A stretch of 64,000 nucleotides of DNA from FEN-1297 sp963787005 (GTDB lineage: Bacteria > Bacteroidota > Ignavibacteria > Ignavibacteriales > Ignavibacteriaceae). Made by a program: the position numbers and the translations under genes. Below are positions 36,536-45,347 of this stretch, one piece after another. The stretch is from NCBI GenBank assembly GCA_963787005.1, contig CAWBBX010000030.1:85282-149281 (forward strand), read 5' to 3'. Within the stretch, counting starts at the first letter, position 1. The number at the start of each line of letters is the position of its first letter. The notes under the pieces are model-generated. The model saw only the letters and a program-made list of their open reading frames with translations, made no database searches and was not told the origin of the DNA.

Positions 36536-36624
36536 TAGAGTTTAAAACTTTGTATCAATTCGAATATTTAGCCTTCAATCGATACATCCAATTTAATCAA
36601 AATAATTCTAAATCAATCCTTTGA

Positions 36625-36831
36625 AGGAACATTGCTGCAGTTACTATTGATAATAACTTGGTGCTAACTAACTTTGAAATAAACAACACAAACTTGCCTG
36701 CCGGCAGGCAAAGTGGTTACACTAAGGAGCACATCGATCGTTTCACAAAGCGGACTGAATTAAAAGTAGTTGAAGCTGATAAGATCGATTTCCAAAAAAC
36801 ATTTATATTAAGAACCGGGCATTTGTATTAA
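36625..36831 (+). pseudogene. Possible gene remnant containing a palindrome
   Basis: A 68-codon open frame without a start, encoding NIAAVTIDNNLVLTNFEIN, then LPAGRQ from the palindrome at 36694-36711, then YTKEHIDRFTKRTELKVVEA. The first part faintly recalls a PIN-domain C-terminus. It overlaps the 3' end of the YCII gene on the other strand. Weak support. Confidence 0.2.
36694..36711. repeat. 18-bp perfect palindrome ttgcctgccggcaggcaa
   Basis: Self-complementary over 18 bases, and can read LPAGRQ in one frame. I saw only this copy in the window, but the core is a familiar dispersed palindrome in several bacterial groups. Confidence 0.6.
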
Positions 36832-37127
36832 TTCCGATACTTCGAGCGAGCCGCCGGTCTCCAGGAACGGACACGCCTTCGCCGATTCCAGTGCGGCTTC
36901 AATCGACCCGGCTTCAATTATTGTATAGCCCGACATTGAGGTTGAGCTTCCCTGAACAACTGTGCCGTCCGATTTTATAGTGCTCGTATTTTTTAGAGGA
37001 TTCATCGGACTAACGGCCGATTCCCCAGCGACGCGAGCCATTCCTTGTATTTCGCAAATTGCTGCTGTCCTTCTTCGGGACTCGAGGGCTTGTTCCCGCC
37101 GAGGTACACTATTACATATTGAGGCAT
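36808..37127 (-). CDS. YCII-related domain protein, one-base frameshift
   Basis: Small protein (about 106 residues) of the YCII/DGPF family. The start ATG (37127) has AAAGGAG. The N-terminus reads MPQYVIVYLGGNKPSSPEEG, then KYKEWLASLG, after which the frame breaks at a G-run (cccc on the plus strand at 37023-37026, one base short). It resumes with ESAVSPMNPLKNTS and ends SELIQMPGS. Adding one G restores the expected family sequence. Function of the family is not well defined. Confidence 0.82.
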
Positions 37128-37327
37128 AAATGTCTCCTTTCATATTAATTAGTATAATTGTTACGACTGCAGAGCCCGGCGCAGGTCCCGCTTACCGGAC
37201 TAGAATAAATGGAAATGAATAGAAGAATATTTATTAAATGATGACTTTCCCGCCTAAAGTCTTTTTGAATATTCCGTCATGTATCTTGGATTTCCGAGAC
37301 GGAGAATGGATCGCACTTTATCCGGAT

Positions 37328-37543
37328 TTATTTTTTCATCAGATATTTTTTACTCTGACCGACCAAATAATAAACGGAAAAAAGCGCAAGCAAAAGAATA
37401 AAGGATTGGATGATGAACGGTCTCAGCGTATCGCTCGCCGAGTGGGAGACCGAGTCGATCCTTATAAAATTAAAGATACTGATAAGGGCGAATAAAACAG
37501 CTAGTATTGCCCGGCCGATCAGGCTTAACTTTTGTCCCGACAT
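37328..37543 (-). CDS. Small two-helix membrane protein
   Basis: A 71-residue protein with two hydrophobic segments (about 7-29 and 42-63) and a basic C-terminus (QSKKYLMKK). Start with GGAG at 7 bases. No family recognised. An opposing 85-codon frame covers the same place but lacks a good start. Confidence 0.6.
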   Translation of the reverse strand: MSGQKLSLIGRAILAVLFALISIFNFIRIDSVSHSASDTLRPFIIQSFILLLALFSVYYLVGQSKKYLMKK

Positions 37544-37673
37544 TTTAATTCTCCGTCATTAAATCATCCGCAGTGCCATAATAACTATTTTAAGATATAT
37601 TAAGCAAGACTAATTTTACGGTTCGGCCAAATTTCCTAGCAGGAGCAAAAAGCAACTTTTAGCTGATGCTTCC

Positions 37674-38249
37674 CTACTTGTCACTTAACAGCAGACTGCG
37701 CAAATGCAGCAGGTCTTCCTTCTTCGGTAAGATCCTGCAGCTTAATTCTTTATTCACCGCCCAATAAGCAAAGCCAAAAATTGCGAGGAAAACAACCCAC
37801 AGCCACCATGGCTTAGCGTGTGAAAAAGCTGATCTTATTACTATTGTGGAAAAAATGGGAAGCATATACCACAGCCAAAAATATTTCTGCCGCTTCGCGT
37901 GATAATCAATGCTTCGTATCGACTGTTCCAGGTCTTCCAGCAGCGACAGATTTGAGAGGCCCTCGTATTTTATCCTGTCCGTTCTGCTTTTATAAATATA
38001 CGCGGCTATCATGAAAAATATAAATGCATTCGCAAATCGATAAGATTGATCGTGAATAATTCCCATATGAGCAGTAAGCAGCCCCAAAACGATCATCGCA
38101 ATAAGGAGGGTCAGTTCAAATTTATTTACCATGCGTCTTACTCGCTTTTTATTTCTAACAACGCGGCGGTGAAGCTCGGACTCGTTTATAGCGTAAACGT
38201 TCTCGTTATTCTGTTCATCCCATATTTTTTTCATATCTTCAAACTCCAT
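37674..38249 (-). CDS. Membrane protein cotranscribed with a sigma factor (putative anti-sigma)
   Basis: About 191 residues beginning MEFEDMKKIWDEQNNENVYA at 38249, one base after the sigma-factor stop. Four hydrophobic segments (about 45-65, 72-90, 120-140, 145-162) follow a short charged cytosolic N-terminus. The coupling to an ECF sigma gene suggests it is a regulator of that sigma factor, as for MdtA/YhfL-like partners in Bacteroidota; there is no zinc-finger motif. Confidence 0.7.
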   Translation of the reverse strand: MEFEDMKKIWDEQNNENVYAINESELHRRVVRNKKRVRRMVNKFELTLLIAMIVLGLLTAHMGIIHDQSYRFANAFIFFMIAAYIYKSRTDRIKYEGLSNLSLLEDLEQSIRSIDYHAKRQKYFWLWYMLPIFSTIVIRSAFSHAKPWWLWVVFLAIFGFAYWAVNKELSCRILPKKEDLLHLRSLLLSDK

Positions 38250-38250
38250 T

Positions 38251-38751
38251 TTAAAAATCCTCCTGCGACTTTTGTATAAGATCTTTTTTGATCCTGTTGA
38301 TCTTGACACCCACATTACTCTCGGATATACCGAGTATATCCGCCATCTCTTTATAACTAAAGCCATCGAGCAAAAGGAGGGTAAGTGAACGATCTATTTC
38401 ATTTAATTTCCCTATCTGCATGTAGAGCCATTCCACCCGGCCGTCCTTGAAGCTCGATATCTCGGTCAGCATGTGGCTGATACCGTCGAGTGACTGCCGG
38501 CCGGTATTGTGTTTCTTTTCTCTCTTCGACCAGGAAATAGCACAGTACAGCGATACGCGATAGACCCAGGTAGAAGCCGCGGACTCCTCCCGGAAATTCG
38601 GAATCGAGTTCCAGATTTGTATGGTTATTTCCTGGAATAAATCTTCCCGGTCGTGCTGATTAAAAGCATATGCGCGGATAACTTTAAAGAGCAGGCCTTT
38701 ATATTTTTTAAGCCAGCCGGAAAATATTTGTTTTTGCTCGTTTTCCGTCAT
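38251..38751 (-). CDS. ECF-type RNA polymerase sigma factor
   Basis: 166 residues. Region 2 is present as FNQHDREDLFQEITIQIWNS and STWVYRVSLYCAISW; region 4 as LNEIDRSLTLLLLDGFSYKE and SESNVGVKINRIKKDL. The next gene starts immediately after its stop (TAAAATG) and encodes a membrane protein, likely its partner. Not related closely to the sigma factor at 17.9 kb. Confidence 0.9.
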   Translation of the reverse strand: MTENEQKQIFSGWLKKYKGLLFKVIRAYAFNQHDREDLFQEITIQIWNSIPNFREESAASTWVYRVSLYCAISWSKREKKHNTGRQSLDGISHMLTEISSFKDGRVEWLYMQIGKLNEIDRSLTLLLLDGFSYKEMADILGISESNVGVKINRIKKDLIQKSQEDF

Positions 38752-38941
38752 ATCCTTTTTTAATCGTGATCGTTCCGGAACAATTTACTATAATAGTATT
38801 AAATTGGGCTTAATTTCTTACAGGATTTGAAAATTTATTTTGTTTGAGGAGAACAAAAGAATTACAGGATAAAGCTTATAAAGATTCTGAAGATTTATTT
38901 GAGGGTTTTCGGGAAGTGCATGTTAAATGTAATGTCCCGTT

Positions 38942-39540
38942 CTATTTGTTCGGTGCCGCTTTCCTATACTCGTTAATTACGTTGTTTGCAAGCTCGAATA
39001 ATTGAAGCCACTTGGAATTTGATTTTAATAGATCATCAAATTGTTCCCGGTGAAAATATCTCCCATTATCCGTCAGCAGGAAGAAATTGATTATATCTTT
39101 TAAGGGAAGTGACGTGTCTTTTGTTAATTCGGCGTCGTTAAATAATCCGTTGGAATATTCGACGAGATTTTTTGCGGTTTCTACAACATTTTTATGAACT
39201 ACACCGCCGATATACCCGCCGCCGCTGAAATAAATGCTTGCGTCGCCGGTCTGAAAAGCGACGATAGTCGCAGAACCGCTCGTAACTCCCCAGTCGATTA
39301 CAACTCCGAATACTTTTCCGGATTTTTCATTTGAGTTGGGTTTTAATCCGAGCGCACGGTAACTTCCATCTTCCGTGCTCCGTAAATGCAGTAGCAGTAC
39401 ATTGTCTGGTCGATTTTATAATCGTGGATATTATAAGACTTCCACCTCTCGTAGAAATTTGAACTGACAGGCGAGGTCGGTCCGCTGTTACATCCGGCGA
39501 GGACAAGAGACAATATAAAGATTCGAAAAATTATCTTCAT
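38942..39540 (-). pseudogene. Lipoprotein/unknown-domain reading frame broken by one base
   Basis: The first part (39540-39343) has a lipobox (SLVLAGCNSG) and WKSYNIHDYKIDQTMYCYC, resembling DUF6174, then stops. The following 150 codons are open in another frame down to TAG at 38942 but have no start codon: YRALGLKPNSNEKSGKVFGV, TIVAFQTGDASIYFSGGGYI. One extra A near 39364 would join both into a 199-codon frame, or create a start (MESYRALGL) for the second part. Whether this is one protein or two overlapping genes is unclear. No function assigned. Confidence 0.5.
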
Positions 39541-39586
39541 TTTATTTTTTCAGGCAGCATCCCGTTTGAAATATAAATACACGTCT

Positions 39587-40033
39587 TTATTTCTTTTTAA
39601 ACAAAACTTCCAGCGCTGTTTTATAATCATCTTTATTCAAGGGATAGCGCATTTGTAATAAGATCTTATTTCCTTTTTCTAATTTCTGAAATGTTTGTAC
39701 GAGTATACTGTCGTGCCAGTTTAAGCAGAGCATATTTTCATCTAAAAATTCGCACGATGCTTCGGAATACTCACCTGTATCCTCGAACCACCAGTATCTA
39801 TAAATTTTCCGCCTTTTGTCCCACGCAAAAATTCCGTGAGCTCCTCCCTCGCCGGCGGACAGCTTCGCGTGATAATCGAATACAATGTATTTTTTATTCA
39901 AAATCTTCTTGAAACTTCCCTCACCCTCGCCTGAATCTCCGGTGCTAAACTGACTCTTCGGAACTTTATACTTCAGTTTCCAATTGCCGAGCAGAAAATC
40001 AAATTTATCCATCGGATTAATTTTCTTACTCAT
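39587..40033 (-). CDS. DUF1579-like protein
   Basis: 148 residues from an ATG with GGTGGAG. FDFLLGNWKLKYKVPKSQF, then KKYIVFDYHAKLSAGEGGAH and YRYWWFEDTGEYSEA suggest a lipocalin-like barrel of the DUF1579/THAP4-like type. Ligand and role unknown. A longer frame to 40096 exists but its upstream codons have no ribosome-binding site. Confidence 0.65.
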   Translation of the reverse strand: MSKKINPMDKFDFLLGNWKLKYKVPKSQFSTGDSGEGEGSFKKILNKKYIVFDYHAKLSAGEGGAHGIFAWDKRRKIYRYWWFEDTGEYSEASCEFLDENMLCLNWHDSILVQTFQKLEKGNKILLQMRYPLNKDDYKTALEVLFKKK

Positions 40034-40149
40034 AATTGCTCCACCTATAATGATGCGAATATTACTGCATGGCATTCTGTAAGCTGGTCTCCGCAAAATT
40101 TATATGCAGGATGACCGCTCAATCTGTTCGGTCTCTTTTCTACACTCTT

Positions 40150-40680
40150 TCAGCCATTAAATTCTATTTCAAAAGATTTTTTTACGTTCGAAAATATTTT
40201 GAATACTTCATTATGATGATTTACTATCTGCTCCGCCTTCAGCACAGTACTGTCAGTCGTGCTGTGGCAATCCCGCACGACTTCTAATTTGTACCCGAGG
40301 CTGTAAGCCCGCCTGATTGTGGTATCGACACATCCTTCTGTCACAAATCCGCATATTACAAGTTCTCTTATTTCCATACTTCTCAGGATATCGTCCAATC
40401 CGGTATTAAGAAAAGCATCTGAATGATATTTCTTCAATACAGTATCCTCTTCTCCGGGAGAAACGAGGGGATGAATTTTCCAGCCTTCGCTTCCCTCTTC
40501 AAAAGGACTATTCTCTCCGCCGCAGTGCTGCATATATATTACGGCCGCCTCTTCATATCTCGCTTTTTTAATTAGATCGGAGATATTATTGAGTATAACA
40601 TCACCTTTGTTCATTTCTCTCGGTAAATTAAACATGCCGTTCTGAACATCGATTACAAGAAGGCATTTCTTGCCCTTCAT
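40150..40680 (-). CDS. Isochorismatase-family cysteine hydrolase
   Basis: 176 residues. Catalytic triad candidates: D in LLVIDVQNGMF, K in TVLKKYHSDAF, and C in FVTEGCVDTTIRRAYSLGY. The family includes nicotinamidases and isochorismatases; none of the metal-binding residues of nicotinamidase is obvious, so a general hydrolase label is safer. Monocistronic. Confidence 0.88.
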   Translation of the reverse strand: MKGKKCLLVIDVQNGMFNLPREMNKGDVILNNISDLIKKARYEEAAVIYMQHCGGENSPFEEGSEGWKIHPLVSPGEEDTVLKKYHSDAFLNTGLDDILRSMEIRELVICGFVTEGCVDTTIRRAYSLGYKLEVVRDCHSTTDSTVLKAEQIVNHHNEVFKIFSNVKKSFEIEFNG

Positions 40681-41155
40681 AAATAAATTCCTTCAAAAAA
40701 AATTAAGAGAGTATATTTAATGCGGTTTTCCCCGGTAGAACAAATCTTTCCCTTTCCCCTAAATGCGGTAAATTCTTTCGCCTATTTAAACTAATCTAAA
40801 CATTTTGGTAAAGCAATAAAAATATTATAAGCTAACTACGCAAGCAACCTTCGAGGTTTTTAAATAACCTCGAAGGTTTGTATTAATAAGTTATTTAATG
40901 CGGGGGCAAATAGCCCGACGGCGCGGTGCTCTAAAACCGACATACCGTCGGTACCCTTATCCCCTGCCGCATATCCCTTTGATAGTTAATATAAAAAATA
41001 ATGCGCGAAAATTTATTTTGTAATAAAAATATATTGGAATCCGTCGGATCCGAGTTATCCGTGTTCCGTCCACAAGAATGCGGCTGCTTCAATAAAATAA
41101 ATTTTGTGAATTATATTGTTAGTACTTCCGCTGAAAAAGGATGGTGATCTATCAC
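40681..41155. other. Intergenic region with a strong hairpin
   Basis: About 475 bases, AT-rich. It holds a 13-bp palindrome at 40846-40878 and a 6-bp accgac/gtcggt stem near 40958. I see no coding sequence. Confidence 0.45.
40846..40878. terminator. aaccttcgaggtt/aacctcgaaggtt palindrome
   Basis: Perfect 13-bp arms (40846-40858 and 40866-40878) with a T/A-rich loop, and T-rich flanks. Could terminate transcription in both directions. Related to 23973-24006 and 61285-61318. Confidence 0.5.
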
Positions 41156-41728
41156 CTATTCTATGACAATATCATATTTATCCAGGAGTCCCGCAATGCC
41201 AAAAGATGAGAATCTGGCTTTTTTGATTCTGTTGTTCTCCGGGTCTATTGAAAAATTATACGCAGATCTAAAATCCGCTTTCTCAAGCAGGGTTTTCTCA
41301 AACGAAGCGCAGGCAAGATCGCATTCATTGAATACGGCGCTTGTAAGATTGCATGAGGCGAAATTAACTTCTCTCATCTCGCAGCCGCGGAAAACCGTTT
41401 TCTCCAGCTTCAGTTTAATAAATGATGATAGGTTTAGTATGCAATTCTCAAAGCTTAACGACATTAGAAAGTCGGTGCAGTTCTCGAACGGGAGTCCGGT
41501 AAGCTTGCAGTCTTTAAATCGCACGTTCCTGAGCGCCGTGCCGTTTAATTTTACGGCACTCAAACTGCAGCCGGTGAAAGTACAATCGGTGAAGACAGAC
41601 TCCGAAAGATCGAAATTAGTGAACATACAATTTATAAAAGAACAGTTTTCGTACTCTGCCAATCCGAGAGAGGAATTGATATAATCTTTATTTTTAAAAG
41701 TTTTACCTTCTATTAATTTTTTCTCCAT
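41156..41728 (-). CDS. Pentapeptide-repeat protein
   Basis: 190 residues of near-continuous pentapeptide repeats (A(D/N)LXX-type; CSFINCMFTNFDLSESVFTD, CEMREVNFASCNLTSAVFNE), forming a right-handed quadrilateral helix. The length, the central break (ENCTDFLMSLSFENC) and the C-terminal dimer-like segment (FGIAGLLDKYDIVIE) resemble Qnr-type gyrase-protection proteins. Quinolone resistance is not shown; the native role may be protection of topoisomerase from an endogenous ligand. Confidence 0.82.
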   Translation of the reverse strand: MEKKLIEGKTFKNKDYINSSLGLAEYENCSFINCMFTNFDLSESVFTDCTFTGCSLSAVKLNGTALRNVRFKDCKLTGLPFENCTDFLMSLSFENCILNLSSFIKLKLEKTVFRGCEMREVNFASCNLTSAVFNECDLACASFEKTLLEKADFRSAYNFSIDPENNRIKKARFSSFGIAGLLDKYDIVIE

Positions 41729-41742
41729 TTATCTTCACTTTA

Positions 41743-42528
41743 TTATTTTGTCGCGAAAATTGAATAAAGCATAGGAATTTTTCCTTCGAGATCTCGAATT
41801 TGATACTTCCCATTTTCAATTTCCACGGTGTTCTGAAAACAGTCGTATGGAGAATAATCGTATTCTTCAAAAGATTCTATGCTCAATCCTTGTTTTATAA
41901 GCGCGCTCATAACTTCGCTTAAGTTATGATTCCAAGAGACGGATTTGTTTTTAATCGGCGCATTCCTGTCAGTGTACGTTCCGCTAATCTCTTCTTCTAT
42001 TGAGCCCGTATTAAAGTAATCGAATTCGATTTTCGAAAAATCGTATGCGAACATCCAAATAACGGGATGAAACTCCACCATAATAAATTTTCCGCCCGGC
42101 CTGAGAAATGTGTTAACAATTTTTGCCCATTTCTCCATATCCGGCAGCCATCCTATCGCGCCGTAAGAAGTAAACACTATATCAAATTTTTTGTTCAGTT
42201 TATTTTTCAGTTCATACACGTCGCATTGTATGAATTCAGTATCTGTATTTAGCTGTTTCGCCAGTTCCTTCGCCTTATCTATTGCCTTATCCGAAAGATC
42301 GACTCCCGTCACATTCGCTCCGAGCCGCGAGAGCGAAATTGTATCCATACCGAAATGGCACTGCAGATGCAGGATAGATTTGTCTTTAACTTCGCCGAGG
42401 AGTTCGAGCTCGACGGGATTGAGAGAACTTTTCCCGGATATAAAAGATTCAACGTCGTAGAATTTCGATTTAAGGTGAACGTCGGTCTTAGCGTTCCACA
42501 GCTTGCGGTTTATTTCAATATAATTCAT
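41743..42528 (-). CDS. Class I SAM-dependent methyltransferase
   Basis: 261 residues with the SAM motifs SILHLQCHFGMDTISLSRLG, TGVDLSDKAID and FDIVFTSYGAIGWL. No accompanying domain identifies the substrate. Located 14 bases upstream of the pentapeptide-repeat gene, probably cotranscribed. Confidence 0.9.
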   Translation of the reverse strand: MNYIEINRKLWNAKTDVHLKSKFYDVESFISGKSSLNPVELELLGEVKDKSILHLQCHFGMDTISLSRLGANVTGVDLSDKAIDKAKELAKQLNTDTEFIQCDVYELKNKLNKKFDIVFTSYGAIGWLPDMEKWAKIVNTFLRPGGKFIMVEFHPVIWMFAYDFSKIEFDYFNTGSIEEEISGTYTDRNAPIKNKSVSWNHNLSEVMSALIKQGLSIESFEEYDYSPYDCFQNTVEIENGKYQIRDLEGKIPMLYSIFATK

Positions 42529-42563
42529 TTTTAGTCTATTATATATTTATACCGATAATTTAT

Positions 42564-43550
42564 CTACGGCTTTACCTTCAGCTTTTCAATAAGCAGCTTC
42601 ATATCGACCGGCAGCTCGGAATCGAACCGTACGTTCTTCTTTGTATGTGGATGAATAAAACCGAGTGTTTTAGCGTGGAGCGCCTGCCGAGGCATAATTT
42701 CCAGCAGGTTCTGCACACGGCTTTTCATCTTCGGAAGCGCAGCGCCGTATACAATCTGCCGTCCCCCGTACGTTCCGTCGCCGAAAACCGGGTGATTTAT
42801 AGATGAAAGGTGCACGCGTATCTGGTGTGTCCGGCCTGTCTTCAAATTTAATTTAAGAATAGAAGCGAACTCGAACTCTTCCAGCACTTCGTAGTATGTC
42901 AGTGCTTTTTTTCCTTCGGATTTGTGCGCCGTGAATTTTTTTCTGTCGGATTTGCTGCGTGTAATATTTGAGCTGACCTCGCCCTTCTTCTCATCGAAAA
43001 CTCCCCACACAACCGACCAGTATTCTCTTTCGATTGTATGCTTGGAGAATTGCGCGGCGAGCTTGGCGTGAGTCCAGTCGTCTTTTGCCACTACAAGAAG
43101 TCCGCTTGTGTCTTTATCTATCCGGTGCACAATTCCAGGTCTGCCCGGCTCGTTTACGTTGCTGAGCTTATTTACGTGATGAAGCAGCGCGTTGACCAGA
43201 GTGCCTGTATAGTTAGCGTAAGCGGGATGAGCAACCATTCCGGCAGGTTTATTGACGATAAGAAGGTACTCGTCTTCGTAAACTATATCGAGCGGTATTT
43301 CCTCCGGCTCGGCTTTCTCCGGGCGCGGGGTAATCGGATGCGAAGCTTCTATCTTGTCACCCGGCTGAACCTGGTAGCTCGCCTTTGCGGGTTTGCCGTT
43401 TACTAAAACAAGGTTCGCGTCTATCAACTTCTGAACGCGGGAGCGGGTGGCGTTCTCTATACAGCCCGCCAGAAATACATCGAGGCGTTCTTTTTTCTTG
43501 CCGTCGGGTACGTCGAATTTGTATCGTTTTTCTGATATAATTTTGGACAT
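42564..43550 (-). CDS. rluD: RluD-family 23S rRNA pseudouridine synthase
   Basis: About 328 residues from the ATG at 43550. An S4 RNA-binding domain (RLDVFLAGCIENATRSRVQK) precedes the catalytic RluA/RluD domain with GIVHRIDKDTSGLLVVAKD containing the catalytic aspartate, and KTGRTHQIRVHL. It would modify helix 69 of 23S rRNA. It ends the yggS-divIVA-ileS-lspA block on this strand, the usual position of rluD beside lspA. Confidence 0.93.
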   Translation of the reverse strand: MSKIISEKRYKFDVPDGKKKERLDVFLAGCIENATRSRVQKLIDANLVLVNGKPAKASYQVQPGDKIEASHPITPRPEKAEPEEIPLDIVYEDEYLLIVNKPAGMVAHPAYANYTGTLVNALLHHVNKLSNVNEPGRPGIVHRIDKDTSGLLVVAKDDWTHAKLAAQFSKHTIEREYWSVVWGVFDEKKGEVSSNITRSKSDRKKFTAHKSEGKKALTYYEVLEEFEFASILKLNLKTGRTHQIRVHLSSINHPVFGDGTYGGRQIVYGAALPKMKSRVQNLLEIMPRQALHAKTLGFIHPHTKKNVRFDSELPVDMKLLIEKLKVKP

Positions 43551-44061
43551 GGAATCGATTAATATTTCTGTGAAGTAAAAATAGCACACTGATGACACAG
43601 ATTAAACAGATTTACGCTGATTTTAAAAATAAACACCGCAACGACGGTGAGACGCAAAGAAAATTAGATATAGAAATTATTAGTCTAAATAGATAAGAAA
43701 TTTTATTATTAAATTTTCTACGAGTAAAAATGTCAGCACTCTAAATGTATTGTAATTTATTTCAATATAGCGCACTCCCTCCGGAAGGATCCTGCCCGCC
43801 TCAGTCGCGGAATTTCAGGATGAGGGTTATAAATTCTACCATAATAGAACCTCTATCATGTTCATGATTGAATTGGGAATTTTTTAGAAATTTACGGATT
43901 ACTAATCCGTGTTAAGGGTTTTTTATCATTAACCTCAAAGACTAAAAAATATCATCGTAGAAGATTTTATATAAGGTTACTTTCGCTCGCAGGTCTTTGA
44001 TTTATCAAAGGCTTTATAGGTATATTGAAAAATGCATAATGGTGGTCTGCTCTTCGGAAGT
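43551..44061. other. Intergenic region between rluD and lspA
   Basis: About 510 bases. It contains one member of the dispersed acgcaaag repeat (43634-43662) and otherwise AT-rich sequence. I see no gene. The gap separates rluD from the adjacent lspA more widely than in typical operons. Confidence 0.45.
43634..43662. repeat. Interspersed caccgcaacgacggtgagac repeat
   Basis: Degenerate copy of the repeat at 25625-25680 and 29208-29239, here in the opposite orientation. Confidence 0.5.
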
Positions 44062-44673
44062 TTATTCGGATTGGCTGTTTGATGATTCTGCCGGTACGGG
44101 ATTTCCTTCGCTTGTTCCTTCCTCTTTTTCTTCAGGCTTTACTTTCCGGTATACGAACAAAAGAAGAAGAACTCCCACGGTTACCGCCGCGTCTGCTACG
44201 TTGAATATCGGCCAGCGATCGTATATTCTTCCGAACAGGCTGAAGTGAAAGAAATCGAAATCTAAAAAATCGACTACGCGGCCGTAGAAAAGCGGCGCGT
44301 AACCATAAAAGACACCGTAGAACATTCTGTCGATTAAGTTGCCTGCCGCGCCGCCCAAAATGAGTGCGATCGAGAAGCGCAGAGTAAAGCTTTTGTCTTT
44401 TAAAAAGAAAAGGTAAACAAGGAGTCCGATACTCGCTATCAGGGAGAAAAGAGATATCCACAACTTCATTCCAGATCCGGGATCGAAGCCGAATGCCATA
44501 CCCGGGTTTTCAATAAACGTGATCCTGAAGAAATTTCCCAGCACCTGTATCCTCTCGCCCTGATACATGCCCACATGATTGAACTTTAAGAATGGTATTG
44601 AAAAGCCTTTTATCAGGAGCTTTGAAATTTGATCGACTAGAACGACTGCGAGCGAGACTAATAGGATTCTCAA
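44062..44673 (-). CDS. lspA: Lipoprotein signal peptidase (second copy)
   Basis: 203-residue integral membrane aspartyl protease that cleaves prolipoprotein signal peptides. Conserved blocks: LVDQISKLLIKG, IENPGMAFG, the catalytic-Asp motif AGNLIDRMFYG and FNVADAAVTVG. Four membrane segments. It appears to start with TTG, one base after the stop of the first lspA, with AAGGA upstream. Paralogue of the adjacent gene; both have complete catalytic sites. Confidence 0.92.
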   Translation of the reverse strand: MRILLVSLAVVLVDQISKLLIKGFSIPFLKFNHVGMYQGERIQVLGNFFRITFIENPGMAFGFDPGSGMKLWISLFSLIASIGLLVYLFFLKDKSFTLRFSIALILGGAAGNLIDRMFYGVFYGYAPLFYGRVVDFLDFDFFHFSLFGRIYDRWPIFNVADAAVTVGVLLLLFVYRKVKPEEKEEGTSEGNPVPAESSNSQSE

Positions 44674-44674
44674 G

Positions 44675-45268
44675 CTATTCCTTGTTTTCTGCTAAGTAGT
44701 TTTCTAATGTGGAGTTTAATTCGGGATTATCCGCCTTCTCCCTGTTCATAGCGAACAGCAGCAGAATTACCCCCGCCGTCACCGCAATATCAGCCACGTT
44801 GAACACATAGCTTCCCATAGTCTTGTTGAAGATGAAGAGGTTGAACATTCTGAAATTGAAAAAATCGACTACCTTCCCGTAAAAAAGGGAGCCGTAGCCG
44901 TAAGCCACGCCGTAAAATATACGGTCGATTAAATTGCCGACAGCGCCGCCTAGTATAAGCGCGAGAGATATTCTAACGCCGAGGTTCCTATGCCTGTTTA
45001 AGTAAAGATAAACGAGAAGTCCCGCGCTGGCGAGTATTGTAAAAATTGATATGAGAAGCTTGAACTGAGAACCGAAGTCAATCCCGAACGCAATACCGGG
45101 ATTTTCAACGAAGGTAATGTTAAAAGTATTTCCTATCAGCGGTATGCTCTCGCCGTGCGCCATTCCTCTGTGATATAACCCTAAAAACGGAATCTTGCAA
45201 CCCTTCACCATCAATTTCGTAATTTGATCTACAATTACGACAAATACCGTTACAAATAATACTCTCAA
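44675..45268 (-). CDS. lspA: Lipoprotein signal peptidase (first copy)
   Basis: 197 residues with VDQITKLMVKG, VENPGIAFG, VGNLIDRIFYG and FNVADIAVTAG, so both catalytic aspartates are present. A TTG start is likely, with AAAGG seven bases upstream; the upstream ATG leads at once to a stop. Located between the DksA-like gene and the second lspA on the same strand. Confidence 0.93.
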   Translation of the reverse strand: MRVLFVTVFVVIVDQITKLMVKGCKIPFLGLYHRGMAHGESIPLIGNTFNITFVENPGIAFGIDFGSQFKLLISIFTILASAGLLVYLYLNRHRNLGVRISLALILGGAVGNLIDRIFYGVAYGYGSLFYGKVVDFFNFRMFNLFIFNKTMGSYVFNVADIAVTAGVILLLFAMNREKADNPELNSTLENYLAENKE

Positions 45269-45347
45269 CGCATACCTTTAACAAAAATAAATCGGGTTAA
45301 AACTCACGCCGGTACAATAATAAAAAAGATTACTCCCCTGTTCAATG

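Noticed and set aside
37238..37495. Plus-strand 85-codon frame
   Set aside because: Overlaps antisense to a small membrane protein gene with a better start and hydrophobic pattern.
41163..41684. Long plus-strand frame over the pentapeptide-repeat gene
   Set aside because: Repeat composition of the real gene keeps the antisense frame open; no family match.
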